The position numbers and the translations under genes are program-made. DNA of 64,000 nucleotides, taken from Novosphingopyxis iocasae. Its GTDB lineage: Bacteria > Pseudomonadota > Alphaproteobacteria > Sphingomonadales > Sphingomonadaceae. Below the pieces are notes generated by a model that ran no database searches, had not been told where the DNA came from, and worked only from the letters and a program-made list of their open reading frames with translations. The stretch lies in the NCBI RefSeq assembly GCF_014334095.1, contig NZ_CP060495.1, forward strand, positions 1,945,001 to 2,009,000, read 5' to 3'. Numbering within the stretch: position 1 is the first letter of the stretch; every line of letters begins with the position of its first letter. Shown here one piece after another: positions 8,765 to 18,321 of this stretch.

Positions 8765-9357
8765 CCCCTTCCCTGCCCGCCAAATGGACCCTCGCAGCCA
8801 CCGCGCTGCTGCTCGCCGCCGCGCCCCTTTCGGCGCACAAGCTGCGCGAAAAGGGCGCGAGCGTGACCGTAGCCAATTCGGCGATGACGGTGACGCCCGC
8901 GCGCGACTGGAACAGGCTGAGCGGATCGCCGGGCAAATTTGCTGAAAGCTGGACGCTGAATGGCGAGCAGCTGGACGACCTTACCTTCTACGGCGGCATC
9001 AAACCGGGCCAGCCTCTGGTGAAAGAGCGCAGCAAGAAGCGCGATCCCCTACCCAAGTTTAAGAAAAGCACACTCCTTATCGAAGTGCCCGAGCTGCTCG
9101 AAGGGACCTATCGGACGTACAAGACGCTTGGCACCTTTCAGTTGCTCTCGGCCGAGCCGGCCCCGTTCCTGCGGAAAGACGGCGTGCGGTGCACCTATGA
9201 ATATACCGATGATGACGGGCTCACCCGCAAGGGAGAAGCACGAGCCGCGATCGTGGACGGCCAGCTTTATATGGCCACCTTCGATGCGCCGCGTCTGCAT
9301 TATTTCGATCGCTCGATCGAAGACGCCCGCGCCATCATGGACAGCGCTAAGCTTTAA
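8761..9357 (+). CDS. Exported protein of unknown function, third gene of M48 trio
   Basis: A 198-residue protein with a signal peptide (cleavage after PLSA, about residue 25). I do not recognise the family. The mature part begins with a beta-rich region (ASVTVANSAMTVTPARDWNRL), has a lysine-rich central segment (KERSKKRDPLPKFKK) and ends with a beta-rich ADGQ/RLHYFDRS region. It has no lipobox or transmembrane helix. It is coupled to the M48 protease by ATGA, so the two should be made together, for example as a protease and its adaptor or substrate. That role is inference from context only. Confidence 0.65.
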   Translation: MTPSLPAKWTLAATALLLAAAPLSAHKLREKGASVTVANSAMTVTPARDWNRLSGSPGKFAESWTLNGEQLDDLTFYGGIKPGQPLVKERSKKRDPLPKFKKSTLLIEVPELLEGTYRTYKTLGTFQLLSAEPAPFLRKDGVRCTYEYTDDDGLTRKGEARAAIVDGQLYMATFDAPRLHYFDRSIEDARAIMDSAKL

Positions 9358-9422
9358 GCTACGGTAATTTCGGTAGGATTATCGGCTGGAGCAATCCCCC
9401 GGATCGCTCACGATTGCCGAAA

Positions 9423-9497
9423 TGGTGGGCGCGGCAAGGATTGAACTTGCGACCCCACCCGTGTGAAGGGTGTGCTCTACCACTGAGCTACGCGCCC
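9423..9497 (-). tRNA. tRNA-Val (anticodon CAC)
   Basis: The complement folds as a complete cloverleaf with acceptor GGGCGCG/CGCGCCC, a D-arm AGCTCAGTGGTAGAGC, an anticodon stem CACCC/GGGTG with loop TTCACAC (anticodon CAC, reads GTG), a T-arm with GTTCAATCC and an encoded 3' CCA (9423-9425). Confidence 0.95.
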
Positions 9498-9569
9498 GGA
9501 TCGGCGATCCGAAGGGCGCGCCAATGCCAGAGAGCGCGCGGGATTGCAAGCGCGTGGTTGAAGCGCCGC

Positions 9570-10358
9570 TCAGGAAAGCGGTGCGCCGTCGGCGACCTTG
9601 GGGTCCATCGCCTCGATGCCGGCGCGCTGCCAATCCGGCAGATCGAGCGCTTCCATATCCTCGACGCGGCGATGCTCCACCGAGTAACCGAGTTCCGGAT
9701 AGGCGATGCGCTGGCGCTTCTCGTCCGCCTGATCCAGCGGCACCACGGCCAGTCGTCGGTTGACCTTCTGCCGCCAATTCATGCGCGCGGTGTTTTCCTG
9801 CCCGACATAGCAGCCCTTGTCGAAGGCGACGCCGTTCAGTTCGATCGCGTTGCATTCGAGCCATAAGGTGGCTTCCTGGCCCAACTCTGCCTCGCCCTCC
9901 GTTACGCCACACGCCAGCCGGTGGGCGCGGAAACCGGCGGAGACGTCCGCATCGTCATCGGCGATCGGCGCGATCCAGCGGCGGCCGAGTTCGGGAAGGC
10001 GCGGATCGGGGCTGCCTTCGCCGCCATCGGCGCTCCAGAATACGCCCCGGTCCTCGTCCCGTTCGAACGCGATCTTGCGCCGGAGGCGGTAGATCGAGAG
10101 GCGGCGGATCAGGCCGTCTGCATGGGCTGCCTCACAATCGATCAGCACATCGTCGCCGTCCGCCCAGAGCAGGAAATCGAACAGCACCTTGCCCTGCGCG
10201 GTGAGCAATGCTGCCCATATCGGGCCGTCTGCGGCATCGGGCTCCAGCCGCCGCGTGTCGTTGGTGACGAGCCCCTGCAGGAAGCCGCGTACATCCTCCT
10301 GTCCGTCGGTGGCGGAAACGCGGATGAGCAAGCGGTCGAAAAGTCTTGGGGAAGCCAT
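9570..10358 (-). CDS. ygfZ: Folate-binding YgfZ/GcvT-related protein
   Basis: A 262-residue protein. The start ATG at 10358 gives the family N-terminus (MASPRLFDRLLIRVSATD). The YgfZ signature K-G-C-Y-x-G-Q-E is at 181-188 (KGCYVGQE); the invariant cysteine is needed for function in homologues. YgfZ (IbaG/IscA pathway partner) uses tetrahydrofolate to support repair or assembly of iron-sulfur clusters, for example in MiaB. It is slightly shorter than E. coli YgfZ (326 residues), as usual in alphaproteobacteria. It is divergent from pyrC; the 115-bp gap holds a TTGTCGAAG repeat copy. Confidence 0.9.
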   Translation of the reverse strand: MASPRLFDRLLIRVSATDGQEDVRGFLQGLVTNDTRRLEPDAADGPIWAALLTAQGKVLFDFLLWADGDDVLIDCEAAHADGLIRRLSIYRLRRKIAFERDEDRGVFWSADGGEGSPDPRLPELGRRWIAPIADDDADVSAGFRAHRLACGVTEGEAELGQEATLWLECNAIELNGVAFDKGCYVGQENTARMNWRQKVNRRLAVVPLDQADEKRQRIAYPELGYSVEHRRVEDMEALDLPDWQRAGIEAMDPKVADGAPLS

Positions 10359-10400
10359 GGGCCTTAGGTAGGCACGCTCGACCTTGAAACAAACCCGTGA

Positions 10401-10421
10401 GTGCCGAGCTTGTCGAAGCAC
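10401..10421. repeat. TTGTCGAAG-type intergenic repeat, copy 1
   Basis: GTGCC-GAGCTTGTCGAA-GCAC is a short hairpin whose core GAGCTTGTCGAAG is shared with the copies at 44119 and 44159. It lies in the ygfZ-pyrC divergent gap. Confidence 0.65.
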
Positions 10422-10473
10422 GGCTCTCCGGCGAGAAACGTCCTTCGATAGGCGTAAGGCTTACGGAACCAGA

Positions 10474-11508
10474 ATGGCTGATAGCAAAAATTTCCTCACC
10501 ATCCGCCGCCCGGACGACTGGCACCTGCATCTGCGCGACGGGGACATGCTGCAGGCGGTGGTGCCTTACACCGCGCGCCAGTTCGGCCGCGCGATCGTGA
10601 TGCCGAACCTCTCACCGCCCATCACCAGCGTGGCCGCGGCGGAGAGCTATCGCAACCGCATCCGCCTGGCGCTGCCCGAGGGTGCCGATTTCGAGCCGTT
10701 GATGACCGCCTATCTGACCGACGAGATCGCGCCGGACGAGATCGAGCGCGGGCACGCGAAAGGCGTGTTCACCGCGGCCAAGCTGTATCCGGCCGGCGCC
10801 ACCACCAACAGCGCGGCAGGCGTCACCGATATCGCGAACATCCGCCCCGTGCTGGAGCGGATGGAGCGCATCGGCATGGTGCTGTGCATCCATGGCGAGG
10901 TAACCGATGGCGATGTCGATATCTTCGACCGCGAGGCGGTGTTTATCGATCGGATATTGGCGCCGCTGACGCGCGATTTTCCGGCGCTGAAGATCGTGCT
11001 GGAACATATCACCAGCGCGGACGCCGTGCAGTTCGTGGAAAGCGCGGGCGATAGGGTGGCGGCGACGATCACGCCGCATCACTGCATCATCAACCGCAAC
11101 GCCCTGTTCAAGGGCGGCATAAACCCGCACGCTTATTGCCTGCCGGTGGCCAAGCGCGAGCGGCACCGGGCAGCGGTGCGCGCGGCGGCCACCTCCGGAT
11201 CGGCGAAATTCTTCCTTGGCACCGACAGCGCGCCGCATGCCCGCCATGCGAAGGAAAGCGCCTGCGGCTGCGCAGGAATTTTCAACGCGCCTTATGCACT
11301 GGAAAGCTATGCGCGCGTGTTCGATGAGGATGGCGCGCTGGACAAGCTGGAAGCGTTCGCCAGCGAAAACGGCCCCCGCTTCTACGGACTGCCGCTGAAC
11401 GAGGGCACGGTGACGCTTCGCCGCGAGGCACAGAGCGTGCCGGATCAGCTGGAGGGCGAGCTGGTGCCGTTCCTGGCGGGCGAAACGCTGGAGTGGCGGC
11501 TGGACTGA
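10474..11508 (+). CDS. pyrC: Dihydroorotase
   Basis: A 344-residue dihydroorotase of the E. coli PyrC type, which cyclises N-carbamoyl-aspartate to dihydroorotate in pyrimidine synthesis. The zinc ligands HLH are at 17-19 ([10 protein letters not shown]), the carboxylated lysine is in [14 protein letters not shown], further histidines are in LCIHGEV and LEHITS, and the catalytic aspartate is in GTDSAPH. The ATG at 10474 gives the normal short N-terminus; an upstream in-frame start at 10384 would run through the repeat and is rejected. A 7-bp hairpin follows the stop. Confidence 0.95.
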   Translation: MADSKNFLTIRRPDDWHLHLRDGDMLQAVVPYTARQFGRAIVMPNLSPPITSVAAAESYRNRIRLALPEGADFEPLMTAYLTDEIAPDEIERGHAKGVFTAAKLYPAGATTNSAAGVTDIANIRPVLERMERIGMVLCIHGEVTDGDVDIFDREAVFIDRILAPLTRDFPALKIVLEHITSADAVQFVESAGDRVAATITPHHCIINRNALFKGGINPHAYCLPVAKRERHRAAVRAAATSGSAKFFLGTDSAPHARHAKESACGCAGIFNAPYALESYARVFDEDGALDKLEAFASENGPRFYGLPLNEGTVTLRREAQSVPDQLEGELVPFLAGETLEWRLD

Positions 11509-11511
11509 ACC

Positions 11512-11532
11512 GGCTGGCTCAGATCGCCAGCC
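11512..11532. terminator. Hairpin between convergent pyrC and rarD
   Basis: GGCTGGC (11512-11518) and GCCAGCC (11526-11532) are perfect arms around a 7-nt loop. It fills the gap between the two convergent stops. There is no T-run on either strand, so termination strength is uncertain. Confidence 0.5.
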
Positions 11533-12474
11533 CTAGATCGCTAACCCGCGCCGCGCCCGGCGAAAGCTGTCGACCGAGAAGATGACGAGCGCCGCCCAGA
11601 TCAGCGCGAAGCAGGCAAGGCGCGGTGTGGTGAGCGGCTCGTCATAGAGGAACACGCCGAGCGCGAACTGGATGGTCGGCCCGATATAGCTGATGAAGCC
11701 CAAAGTGGTGAGCCGCATGCGCCGCGCCGCGCCCGCGAACAGCAACAACGGAAAGGCGGTGACCGCGCCGCCCGCGATGAGGAACAGATCGGTCCGCAGC
11801 GAGCTCCCGAAACCGCCCGCCCCGCCATAGAGCCAGAACCAGACCACCGCGCCCAGCGCCACCGGAGACAGGATCACCGTTTCCGCCGCAAGGCCCGGCA
11901 TCGATCCGACCGGCGCGAGCTTGCGCACCAGGCCGTAGCTGCCGAAGCTGACTGCCAGCGCCAGGCTGACCCACAGGGTCTCCAGCGCGCCGGCAGCCAG
12001 AATGGCCACGCCAATGAAGGCCAGAACGACCGAGACCGCAGTGGCCTTCGTCATCCCCTCCTTCAGGAAGAAATAGCCGAGCAGGACATTGAGCAACGGT
12101 GTGAGATAATAGCCGAGGCTCGCCGCCAGAATGTGATCGGAGAAGACGGCAAAGACGTAGATCAGCCAGTTGGCCGCGATCAGCGAGCTGGACAGCAGCA
12201 TCAGCCAGCGCGTCTTGGGCGTCTTCAGCACGCCCCAGAAGACGGCAAGCTGCTTGCGGAAGGCAAGGATCGCCAGCAGCAGCGGCACCGACCAGATGAC
12301 GCGGTGCGCCACCACCTCCACCGCGGGCACCGTGGTCAACTGTTTGAAAAACACGGGCATGAAGCCCCAAATCACATAGGCGCCAAGCCCTTGAATAAGG
12401 CCATTGCCCTGCTCGGTCGGCGGCACATCGGCGCGGGCCGCCTCTACCGGGGCGGCGGGTGGATCGTCGCTCAT
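11533..12474 (-). CDS. rarD: RarD-like EamA-family permease
   Basis: A 313-residue inner-membrane protein with about ten hydrophobic helices in the two-repeat EamA/DMT layout. The segment GLGAYVIWGFMPVFFKQL near residues 28-45 and EVVAHRVIWS are characteristic of RarD, as is GYFFLKEGMT. The first 25 residues are a proline-rich cytoplasmic extension. RarD was named for chloramphenicol sensitivity in other bacteria, but its substrate is unknown. It is transcribed after the small membrane protein gene just upstream. Confidence 0.88.
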   Translation of the reverse strand: MSDDPPAAPVEAARADVPPTEQGNGLIQGLGAYVIWGFMPVFFKQLTTVPAVEVVAHRVIWSVPLLLAILAFRKQLAVFWGVLKTPKTRWLMLLSSSLIAANWLIYVFAVFSDHILAASLGYYLTPLLNVLLGYFFLKEGMTKATAVSVVLAFIGVAILAAGALETLWVSLALAVSFGSYGLVRKLAPVGSMPGLAAETVILSPVALGAVVWFWLYGGAGGFGSSLRTDLFLIAGGAVTAFPLLLFAGAARRMRLTTLGFISYIGPTIQFALGVFLYDEPLTTPRLACFALIWAALVIFSVDSFRRARRGLAI

Positions 12475-12487
12475 ACCGCGGGGCCGC

Positions 12488-12703
12488 TCAGAAAGTGATC
12501 AGCAGCCTAAGGAAGCAGAGCACGAATACCAGGATGCAGAAGTTCCGCCCGCTCTTGCGGCGCGAAAAGGTGCCGATGACGATACCGATGAGCGGCAGCG
12601 GCAGCAGGATCAGCGCCAGCAGCCAGCCCACGATCGGCAGGACCGAGGGGATGGCGATGACCGCCGAGACGATGCCGATGGCCCATGCGATGATGTTTCC
12701 CAT
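12488..12703 (-). CDS. Small two-to-three-helix membrane protein
   Basis: A 71-residue protein starting MGNIIAWAIGIVSAV. Hydrophobic stretches at about 3-22, 24-45 and 55-70 are separated by a short RRKSGRN loop. I recognise no family. It sits 13 bp upstream of rarD on the same strand and probably shares its transcript. The start at 12703 has only a weak GGGG ribosome site; the same frame runs up to 12970 without membrane-like or conserved sequence, so the short form is preferred. Confidence 0.6.
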   Translation of the reverse strand: MGNIIAWAIGIVSAVIAIPSVLPIVGWLLALILLPLPLIGIVIGTFSRRKSGRNFCILVFVLCFLRLLITF

Positions 12704-12929
12704 GCCCCAGCACTGCCGATCCGTATCGAAGCTGGCAAGCGGTTTCTGGGGGCGAGTCGGACGCTTCCGCAGACGCGGGTGAAAGCCGCCGTTCATCCCT
12801 GCGGCATTTCGTCGATGGCCCGGAACGCCTGGGCTTGTCGTCAAATGTTCAGGAAACCGCGGGTAAACATGAACTGTTCTGACAAGAAATGGTCGCCTCA
12901 CCCGGACGGCCCCAGCAAGGAGATAGAGG

Positions 12930-13355
12930 ATGAAAACTGCAATTCTTGCCGCAGCCGCTGCGCTGACCATGGCCGTCCCCGCGCCCGATCTGGGCCCGGT
13001 TACCCAGGGTGCCGCACTGCATGCCGATCAGGGCCGCCATCTCGGCCACTACAAGAAGCATCGCAAGTGGCAGCGCGAGCGCGCCCGCGAACAGCGCCGT
13101 TATTACGCCCAGCAGGACCGCGCCTATGAGCGTCAGCTGAGCCGCAACGATCGCATCTGGCGCGGCGACGATGGCCGTTATCGCTGCCGCCGTGCGGACG
13201 GCACCGCAGGTCTCGTCATCGGCGGCGCGCTGGGCGCGATTGCCGGCTCCGAAGTCGCGGGCAGGCAGAACCGCACCATAGGCGCGATTATCGGCGCAGT
13301 GGGCGGCGGCCTTCTGGGTCGTCAGATCGACCGCGGGGGCTTGCGCTGCCGCTAA
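12930..13355 (+). CDS. Exported glycine-zipper 2TM-domain protein
   Basis: A 141-residue protein with a signal peptide (MKTAILAAAAALTMAVPA), a strongly basic, Tyr/Arg-rich middle (YKKHRKWQRERAREQRRYYAQQDRAYERQ) and a C-terminal glycine zipper (GLVIGGALGAIAGSEVAG, then TIGAIIGAVGGGLLGRQID) of the SlyB/Rick_17kDa 2TM type. Such domains insert in or associate with the outer membrane. There is no lipobox. The ribosome site AAGGAGATAGAGG is strong. A rho-independent terminator follows 25 bp after the stop, so it is a single-gene unit. Confidence 0.85.
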   Translation: MKTAILAAAAALTMAVPAPDLGPVTQGAALHADQGRHLGHYKKHRKWQRERAREQRRYYAQQDRAYERQLSRNDRIWRGDDGRYRCRRADGTAGLVIGGALGAIAGSEVAGRQNRTIGAIIGAVGGGLLGRQIDRGGLRCR

Positions 13356-13380
13356 ACCAAATAACCTGACGTCACGCGAG

Positions 13381-13411
13381 AGGGCGCTCCCATATTGGGG
13401 GCGCCCTTTTT
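13381..13411 (+). terminator. Rho-independent terminator
   Basis: AGGGCGCTCC and GGGGCGCCCT pair around a short CATATT-type loop and are followed by TTTTT. It terminates the glycine-zipper gene. Confidence 0.85.
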
Positions 13412-13463
13412 CGCGCCTGCAATCCGGTCTATGGCTGGTCCTTTCCCACGAAAGGCGCTGCCC

Positions 13464-14003
13464 ATGTTGAACGGTCCCCTGCTCGTTACCCAGCGGCTGA
13501 TCCTGCGCCCGCCCGCAGCGGAGGATTTCGAGGCGGTGGTCGGCTTCTATTCCGAGCCCGAGACGATGGAACATCTGGGCGGCGTGAAGCCGCGTTCCGA
13601 GGTCTGGCGCGCCTGGTGCTGTATGGCGGGCAGCTGGCATATCAATGGCTTTGGCATGTTCTCCCTGATCGAGCGCGCCACCGGCCGCTGGATCGGCCGC
13701 GCGGGCCCCTGGCGCCCCGCAGACTGGCCGGTCGACGAGGTGGGCTGGGGCGTCGCGCGCGATTTCGCGGGCAAGGGTTATGCGCGCGAGGCCGCGGTGG
13801 CGGCGATCGATTACGCCTTCGACGTGCTCGGCTGGGACGCGGTGCACCATGTCATCGCGCCGAAAAACGCGGCTTCGATCAAGCTTGCCGAAAGGCTCGG
13901 ATCGCGCCTCGAAGGCCCGACGCGCATGCCCGCGCCCTTTGGCGACAAAGAGGTGCAGAGCTGGGGTCAGACCCGCGAGGAGTGGCGCACGCGCAAAAAC
14001 TAG
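13464..14003 (+). CDS. RimJ/RimL-type GNAT acetyltransferase
   Basis: A 179-residue GNAT protein. Features are TQRLILRPPAAEDFEAVV at the N-terminus, the acetyl-CoA loop region ARDFAGKGYAREA and the typical helix NAASIKLAERLG (asparagine followed by a leucine-rich helix). This subgroup acetylates protein N-termini or small molecules; the substrate is not predictable. The ATG at 13464 has GAAAGG about 9 bp upstream; an in-frame ATG at 13431 would add 11 residues. It is convergent with the EamA permease gene 8 bp away. Confidence 0.85.
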   Translation: MLNGPLLVTQRLILRPPAAEDFEAVVGFYSEPETMEHLGGVKPRSEVWRAWCCMAGSWHINGFGMFSLIERATGRWIGRAGPWRPADWPVDEVGWGVARDFAGKGYAREAAVAAIDYAFDVLGWDAVHHVIAPKNAASIKLAERLGSRLEGPTRMPAPFGDKEVQSWGQTREEWRTRKN

Positions 14004-14011
14004 GCGCCGCC

Positions 14012-14908
14012 TCAGACCGCGTCGATCTCCACCGTCTGCACCAGCTTCGGCTTCGCCCGCGCAGCGATGAGGCTGCCGGTAACGATCAGCACCGCGCCCG
14101 CCAGCACGGGCCAGCCGGGCGCTTCGGCGAAGAACAGCCAGCCGAACAGGCTCGCCCACAGAAACGCGGTATATTCCACCGGGATCAGTACCTGCGCCTC
14201 GGCCCGCGCATAGGCCCAGCTGAGCAGCAGGAGGGACACCGAGGATAGCGCCGCCGCGCCCAGGATCGCGGGCCAAGCCGGTGCATCCGGAACGGAGGCG
14301 AGCCATGGCGCGGCGAGTGCATAATAGCCCGCGATCAGCGCGCCCATCACGAACGCGATCTCCATCGGCCCCGCAATCTGCGCCTGCCGCCGGGCGAGGA
14401 TGAGGTTGTAGGCGAACAGGCAGGCCGAAAAGAGCACCGCCCCCGCGCCCAGCAGCGCGTCCGCGTTATAATCTCCGCTCAGCCGTCCGCCGACGATCAC
14501 CGCCACGCCCAGAAGGCCCAGTGCGGATGCGATGATCGCGCTGCGCCCGATCGTCTCGCCCAACAGCAACGCCGCTAGGTACAGCGCTATCACCGGCGCG
14601 ATGAAGCTGAGCGCGATCGCCTCCGCCAGAGGCAGGCGCCCCAGCGCCCAAAAGAAACTGAGTGCCATGGGCAGGAGGACGAGCGAGCGGCGCAGATGCA
14701 GCCGCATCGCCGCGCGCGTGGGCCGCTGTCGGCGGCGCAGGATTAGGTATAGCGGCAACAGCATCGCCAGCGCGGCGAGCGAGCGCCATAGCATCGCGTC
14801 GTATACTCCGATGGTCAGCACCAGCTGCTTCATCAGCGCGTCCATCAGCGAGAAGCAGCCGATACCAAGGCAGGCGGCGAGAAAGGGCAGGATCGGACGC
14901 TCGGCCAT
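14012..14908 (-). CDS. EamA/DMT-family permease
   Basis: A 298-residue inner-membrane protein with ten predicted helices in two EamA repeats. Markers include CFSLMDALMKQL and LWRSLAALAMLLPLYL in the first repeat, and SWAYARAEAQVLIPVEYTAFLWASLFGWLFFAE in the second. It belongs to the SAM/metabolite transporter side of the family rather than RarD. Substrate unknown. It is convergent with the GNAT gene. Confidence 0.88.
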   Translation of the reverse strand: MAERPILPFLAACLGIGCFSLMDALMKQLVLTIGVYDAMLWRSLAALAMLLPLYLILRRRQRPTRAAMRLHLRRSLVLLPMALSFFWALGRLPLAEAIALSFIAPVIALYLAALLLGETIGRSAIIASALGLLGVAVIVGGRLSGDYNADALLGAGAVLFSACLFAYNLILARRQAQIAGPMEIAFVMGALIAGYYALAAPWLASVPDAPAWPAILGAAALSSVSLLLLSWAYARAEAQVLIPVEYTAFLWASLFGWLFFAEAPGWPVLAGAVLIVTGSLIAARAKPKLVQTVEIDAV

Positions 14909-15071
14909 GATGGGCGCTATCGGTTGGCGGACGGGGTGTGTCTACAGCAATGCTGCTCGATCCGTTCGCCCTGAGCTCAAACGGGAGGGGTCGGGAAGGA
15001 AGCAATTCGGAACTCCCCACGCCCCCGGCGCGTCGGTTTGGCAGAGCCTTACCGATTCGGAGACCCGCCGC

Positions 15072-15596
15072 ATGATGCGCACCATCACCCTTTTCGCCCT
15101 GTTGCCGCTTGCCGCCTGCGCCTCGCAGGACATTGCCGGGCCAAAATCGCCTTATGAGGTGCAGCAGAAAGTGCGTGCGGATTCGCCCGCGGGCGCGCTC
15201 GATATGGAGCAGACCAATGGCACCGTGGTGGCGAGCGAGGAAGCGCTCGACCGGTTGCGGAACAATAGCGGCATCACGCTCCAATGGATCGGCTGGCAGA
15301 AGCGCGGAGAACTGGAGGTGACGCAGCCGGATGATGTGGTGATGCTGAAAGGGCTCCAGCAGGGCAACGATGAGCGTCCCGGCACGCTCAGCATCGACGG
15401 GAAGGTGACCGCGATCAAGAAGGACCGCTTCACGTTTGACGGTACGATCCGCATCGCGGACGCGCCGGATCCGGGCCGCGATTGCGTGCGGAGCGGGCCG
15501 ATGGAATTTCTCGTGACGCAGGACCGCAAATATTGGCGGCTGCAGGACATGGTCGCCTGCGACGGGCTGACCGACTATGTCGATATCTACTTCTGA
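15072..15596 (+). CDS. Lipoprotein of unknown function
   Basis: A 174-residue protein with a short signal peptide and lipobox LPLAAC (Cys 16). The mature part is mostly beta and includes [18 protein letters not shown], a [21 protein letters not shown] segment and two late cysteines ([14 protein letters not shown]) that could pair. The pattern resembles periplasmic lipoproteins that measure or bind cell-wall products, but I cannot name a family. Two tandem ATGs (15072, 15075) could both start it. Its last 10 bp overlap the convergent deacetylase gene. Confidence 0.75.
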   Translation: MMRTITLFALLPLAACASQDIAGPKSPYEVQQKVRADSPAGALDMEQTNGTVVASEEALDRLRNNSGITLQWIGWQKRGELEVTQPDDVVMLKGLQQGNDERPGTLSIDGKVTAIKKDRFTFDGTIRIADAPDPGRDCVRSGPMEFLVTQDRKYWRLQDMVACDGLTDYVDIYF

Positions 15597-16525
15597 AGCG
15601 CAGCCCGCTGCTCGGGCGGCGGCGCGAACTTCGCATTTTCATCGGCCATCGCCAGCATCGCATTGGCGTGACGCTGCGCGACGGCGCGCTGGTCCTGCCC
15701 GTAGCCGCCGCCCATGGCGCTCGCGATCGGCAGACCGCGGCGGCGCACCTCTCCGATTACGAACCGGTCCCGCCGTTCCAGCCCGGCATCGGTGAGCGCC
15801 AGCCGCCCGAGCTTGTCCTCCCCATGCGGATCTACCCCCGCCTGATAAAGCACCAGATCGGGTCGCACCTCGTCCAGCAGGCGCGGCAGATGCGTGGACA
15901 GCGCTTCCAGATAGGCTTCGTCCCCGGTGCCGTCGGGCAGGCCGATATCGAGATCGGACCGCGCCTTACGCGTCGGGAAATTCTTCTCGGCATGCATCGA
16001 GAAGGTGACGATGTCGTCGCGCCCCGCGGTGAGCGAGGCGGTGCCGTCGCCCTGATGCACGTCGCAATCGACTATCAGGATACGCGCCGCATCGCCCTGC
16101 GCGATCAGCCGGTTGGCAGACACGGCGAGATCGTTGAACACGCAGTAGCCCGCGCCGGTATCATGCAGCGAATGATGGCTGCCGCCCGCGCTGTTCGCGG
16201 CAAAGCCGTGCTCCATGGCAAGATGCGCGGCGCGCCAGGTGCCGCCATTGGTATGCTGTACGCGCTGCGCGATATGCGGCGTCACCGGAAAGCCGATGCG
16301 CCGTTCCTTCTCGCGCGGTACATCGGCGGCCAGCACGCTGTCGACATAATCGGGATCGTGAACCGCCGCGAGCCAATCGCGCGGCATGGGCGGCGGCGCA
16401 TGCTCGGTCATCGCTGCCCCGCTTTCGCGCAGGCAGATCATGACGAGCTGATATTTGTCGAACTTGAACGTGCCGCGCTCCGGCGGCGGCGCCATGTAAT
16501 CGCGATGGTGGACCACGTGCAGCAT
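15587..16525 (-). CDS. Histone-deacetylase-fold amidohydrolase
   Basis: A 312-residue class of bacterial HDAC-like enzymes. Visible motifs are [22 protein letters not shown] (active-site His-His pair and substrate tunnel), [15 protein letters not shown] (zinc ligands Asp and His) and [14 protein letters not shown] (third zinc Asp). Known relatives deacetylate acetylpolyamines, acetoin pathway proteins or small amides. It is followed in the same direction by no close gene; a GNAT and ispG precede it, which could pair acetylation with deacetylation, an inference only. Confidence 0.9.
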   Translation of the reverse strand: MLHVVHHRDYMAPPPERGTFKFDKYQLVMICLRESGAAMTEHAPPPMPRDWLAAVHDPDYVDSVLAADVPREKERRIGFPVTPHIAQRVQHTNGGTWRAAHLAMEHGFAANSAGGSHHSLHDTGAGYCVFNDLAVSANRLIAQGDAARILIVDCDVHQGDGTASLTAGRDDIVTFSMHAEKNFPTRKARSDLDIGLPDGTGDEAYLEALSTHLPRLLDEVRPDLVLYQAGVDPHGEDKLGRLALTDAGLERRDRFVIGEVRRRGLPIASAMGGGYGQDQRAVAQRHANAMLAMADENAKFAPPPEQRAALQK

Positions 16526-16591
16526 CGGGAGAATGTGGCGATTGGGGACAACGGATCAACCGATCCGAGTATAAGCGAGCAACCGAACCCT

Positions 16592-17080
16592 TTATCGGGC
16601 GGTGCCCGCAAACCCCGTCAGCGCATCGCCTTCCATGCGCATGACGCGCCATTCGGGCTGCATCTTCGCGCCGATATGTTCGTAGACGCGGATCGCGCTC
16701 TCATTCCAATCGAGCACCACCCATTCAAAGCGCGCGCAATCGCGCTCGACCGCGATTTCCGCCAGCCGCTTCAGCAGCGCGCTACCGATGCCGTGGCCAC
16801 GCTTCGCCTCGCCGACATAGAGGTCCTCCAGATAGAGGCCCTTGCGGCCCTCCCAGGTCGAGAAATTGTGGAAGAACAGCGCGAAGGCCGCAGGCTCGCC
16901 CTCCCACTCCGCGATCAGCGCCTCAGCGACCGCATGCTCGCCGAACAGCGCGTCGTGCAGCCGCTCCGACGTCGCCTTCACCGCGCCCGCCGGTGCTTTC
17001 TCGAACGCGGCCAGTTCCTCGACGAAACGCTGGATGGTGGAAACGTCGTTCCGAGTGGCGCTGCGGATCGAAAGGCTCAT
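16592..17080 (-). CDS. Diamine/thialysine-type GNAT acetyltransferase
   Basis: A 162-residue GNAT close to the spermidine/spermine acetyltransferase subgroup: [24 protein letters not shown] at the N-terminus, [24 protein letters not shown] in the middle, the acetyl-CoA loop [15 protein letters not shown] and the closing [14 protein letters not shown]. Its ATG overlaps the stop of ispG (ATGA). The [17 protein letters not shown] stretch is diagnostic for this subgroup. The natural amine substrate is unknown. Confidence 0.88.
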   Translation of the reverse strand: MSLSIRSATRNDVSTIQRFVEELAAFEKAPAGAVKATSERLHDALFGEHAVAEALIAEWEGEPAAFALFFHNFSTWEGRKGLYLEDLYVGEAKRGHGIGSALLKRLAEIAVERDCARFEWVVLDWNESAIRVYEHIGAKMQPEWRVMRMEGDALTGFAGTAR

Positions 17081-18219
17081 TCCGCGGGCACCGGTTGGGC
17101 GTCCGCGTTCGCCGCCTCGATCTCGGCCGCCTTGGCCTCGACCAGCGAGACGATGTGATCGAGCATGTCGCCGTCCGCCACATGATGGTCGGTCACACCG
17201 CTCAGATATACCATATGTTTGCCCTTGCCGCCGCCCGTCAGGCCGATGTCGGTCTCACGCGCCTCGCCAGGCCCGTTGACGACGCAGCCAAGAACGGAGA
17301 GCGAGAGCGGCGTGTTGATGTGCCGCAGCCGGTCTTCCAGCGCCTGCACCGTGCGGATGACGTCGAAGCCTTGGCGCGCGCAGCTAGGGCAGGAAACGAT
17401 CCGAACGCCGCGCGTGCGCAGGCCCAGCGTCTTCAGAATTTCATAGCCGACGCGCACCTCTTCCTCCGGCTCGGCAGAGAGCGACACGCGCAGCGTATCG
17501 CCGATACCGGCCCAGAGCAGATTGCCGATGCCGAGCGCGGATTTCACCGTGCCGCCGATAAGCCCGCCCGCCTCGGTAATGCCGAGGTGCAATGGGCAAT
17601 CGACGGCGTCGGCCAGCTGCATATAGGCGGCGACCGCCAGGAACACGTCGGAGGCTTTGACCGCAACCTTATATTCGTGGAAATCCTGATCCTGCAGCGA
17701 CTTGATATGATCGAGCGCGCTTTCCACGAGCGCTTCCGGGCAGGGCTCGCCATATTTTTCCAGAAGATCGCGCTCCAGCGAACCGGCGTTCACGCCGATG
17801 CGAATGGCGCAATTGTTAGCCTTGGCCGCATCCACCACTTCCTTCACGCGCGCTTCGGACCCGATATTGCCGGGGTTAATACGCAGGCAGGCCGCGCCTG
17901 CATCGGCCGCTTCCAGCGCGCGTTTGTAGTGAAAGTGGATGTCCGCGACGATCGGCACCCGCGCCGCGCGCACGATCTGCTTCAGCGCGGCGGTGGACGC
18001 TTCGTCCGGGCAGGAAACGCGGATGATGTCCACGCCCGCTTCCTCGCAGCGGCGGATCTGGTCGATCGTCGCCTTCGCGTCCTCGGTCGGCGTGTTCGTC
18101 ATCGTCTGCACGGTGATGGGCGCGTCGCCGCCCACGGGCACATCGCCCACCATGATCTGCCGGCTCTTGCGGCGTTCGATGTCGCGCCAGGGGCGAAGGG
18201 AAGGATTGTCGGCGGTCAT
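17077..18219 (-). CDS. ispG: 4-hydroxy-3-methylbut-2-enyl diphosphate synthase
   Basis: A 380-residue IspG (GcpE), which converts MEcPP to HMBPP in the MEP isoprenoid pathway using a [4Fe-4S] cluster. The TIM-barrel part has [23 protein letters not shown] and [15 protein letters not shown]. The cluster cysteines lie in [13 protein letters not shown] and [12 protein letters not shown]. The start ATG at 18219 gives the family N-terminus; the frame stays open to 18840 but that part lies antisense to the SDR gene. dxs, the first MEP enzyme, is also in this window at 54577. Confidence 0.96.
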   Translation of the reverse strand: MTADNPSLRPWRDIERRKSRQIMVGDVPVGGDAPITVQTMTNTPTEDAKATIDQIRRCEEAGVDIIRVSCPDEASTAALKQIVRAARVPIVADIHFHYKRALEAADAGAACLRINPGNIGSEARVKEVVDAAKANNCAIRIGVNAGSLERDLLEKYGEPCPEALVESALDHIKSLQDQDFHEYKVAVKASDVFLAVAAYMQLADAVDCPLHLGITEAGGLIGGTVKSALGIGNLLWAGIGDTLRVSLSAEPEEEVRVGYEILKTLGLRTRGVRIVSCPSCARQGFDVIRTVQALEDRLRHINTPLSLSVLGCVVNGPGEARETDIGLTGGGKGKHMVYLSGVTDHHVADGDMLDHIVSLVEAKAAEIEAANADAQPVPAE

Positions 18220-18321
18220 GGGAACGGGCCTCGATGCTCGGTGGTTTCCCCCATATAGCCGCTCGATCTTACAGTTGCGAGTGGTGCCTTGCCCCTTCCC
18301 CTTACGCAAAGGAACTCTCCC

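Noticed and set aside
12849-14306. 485-codon minus-strand frame
   Set aside because: It is antisense to the glycine-zipper and GNAT genes, has no family motif and has no ribosome site.
15482-17158. 558-codon plus-strand frame
   Set aside because: It is antisense to the HDAC-like and GNAT genes and is rich in Arg/Ala/Gly shadow codons.
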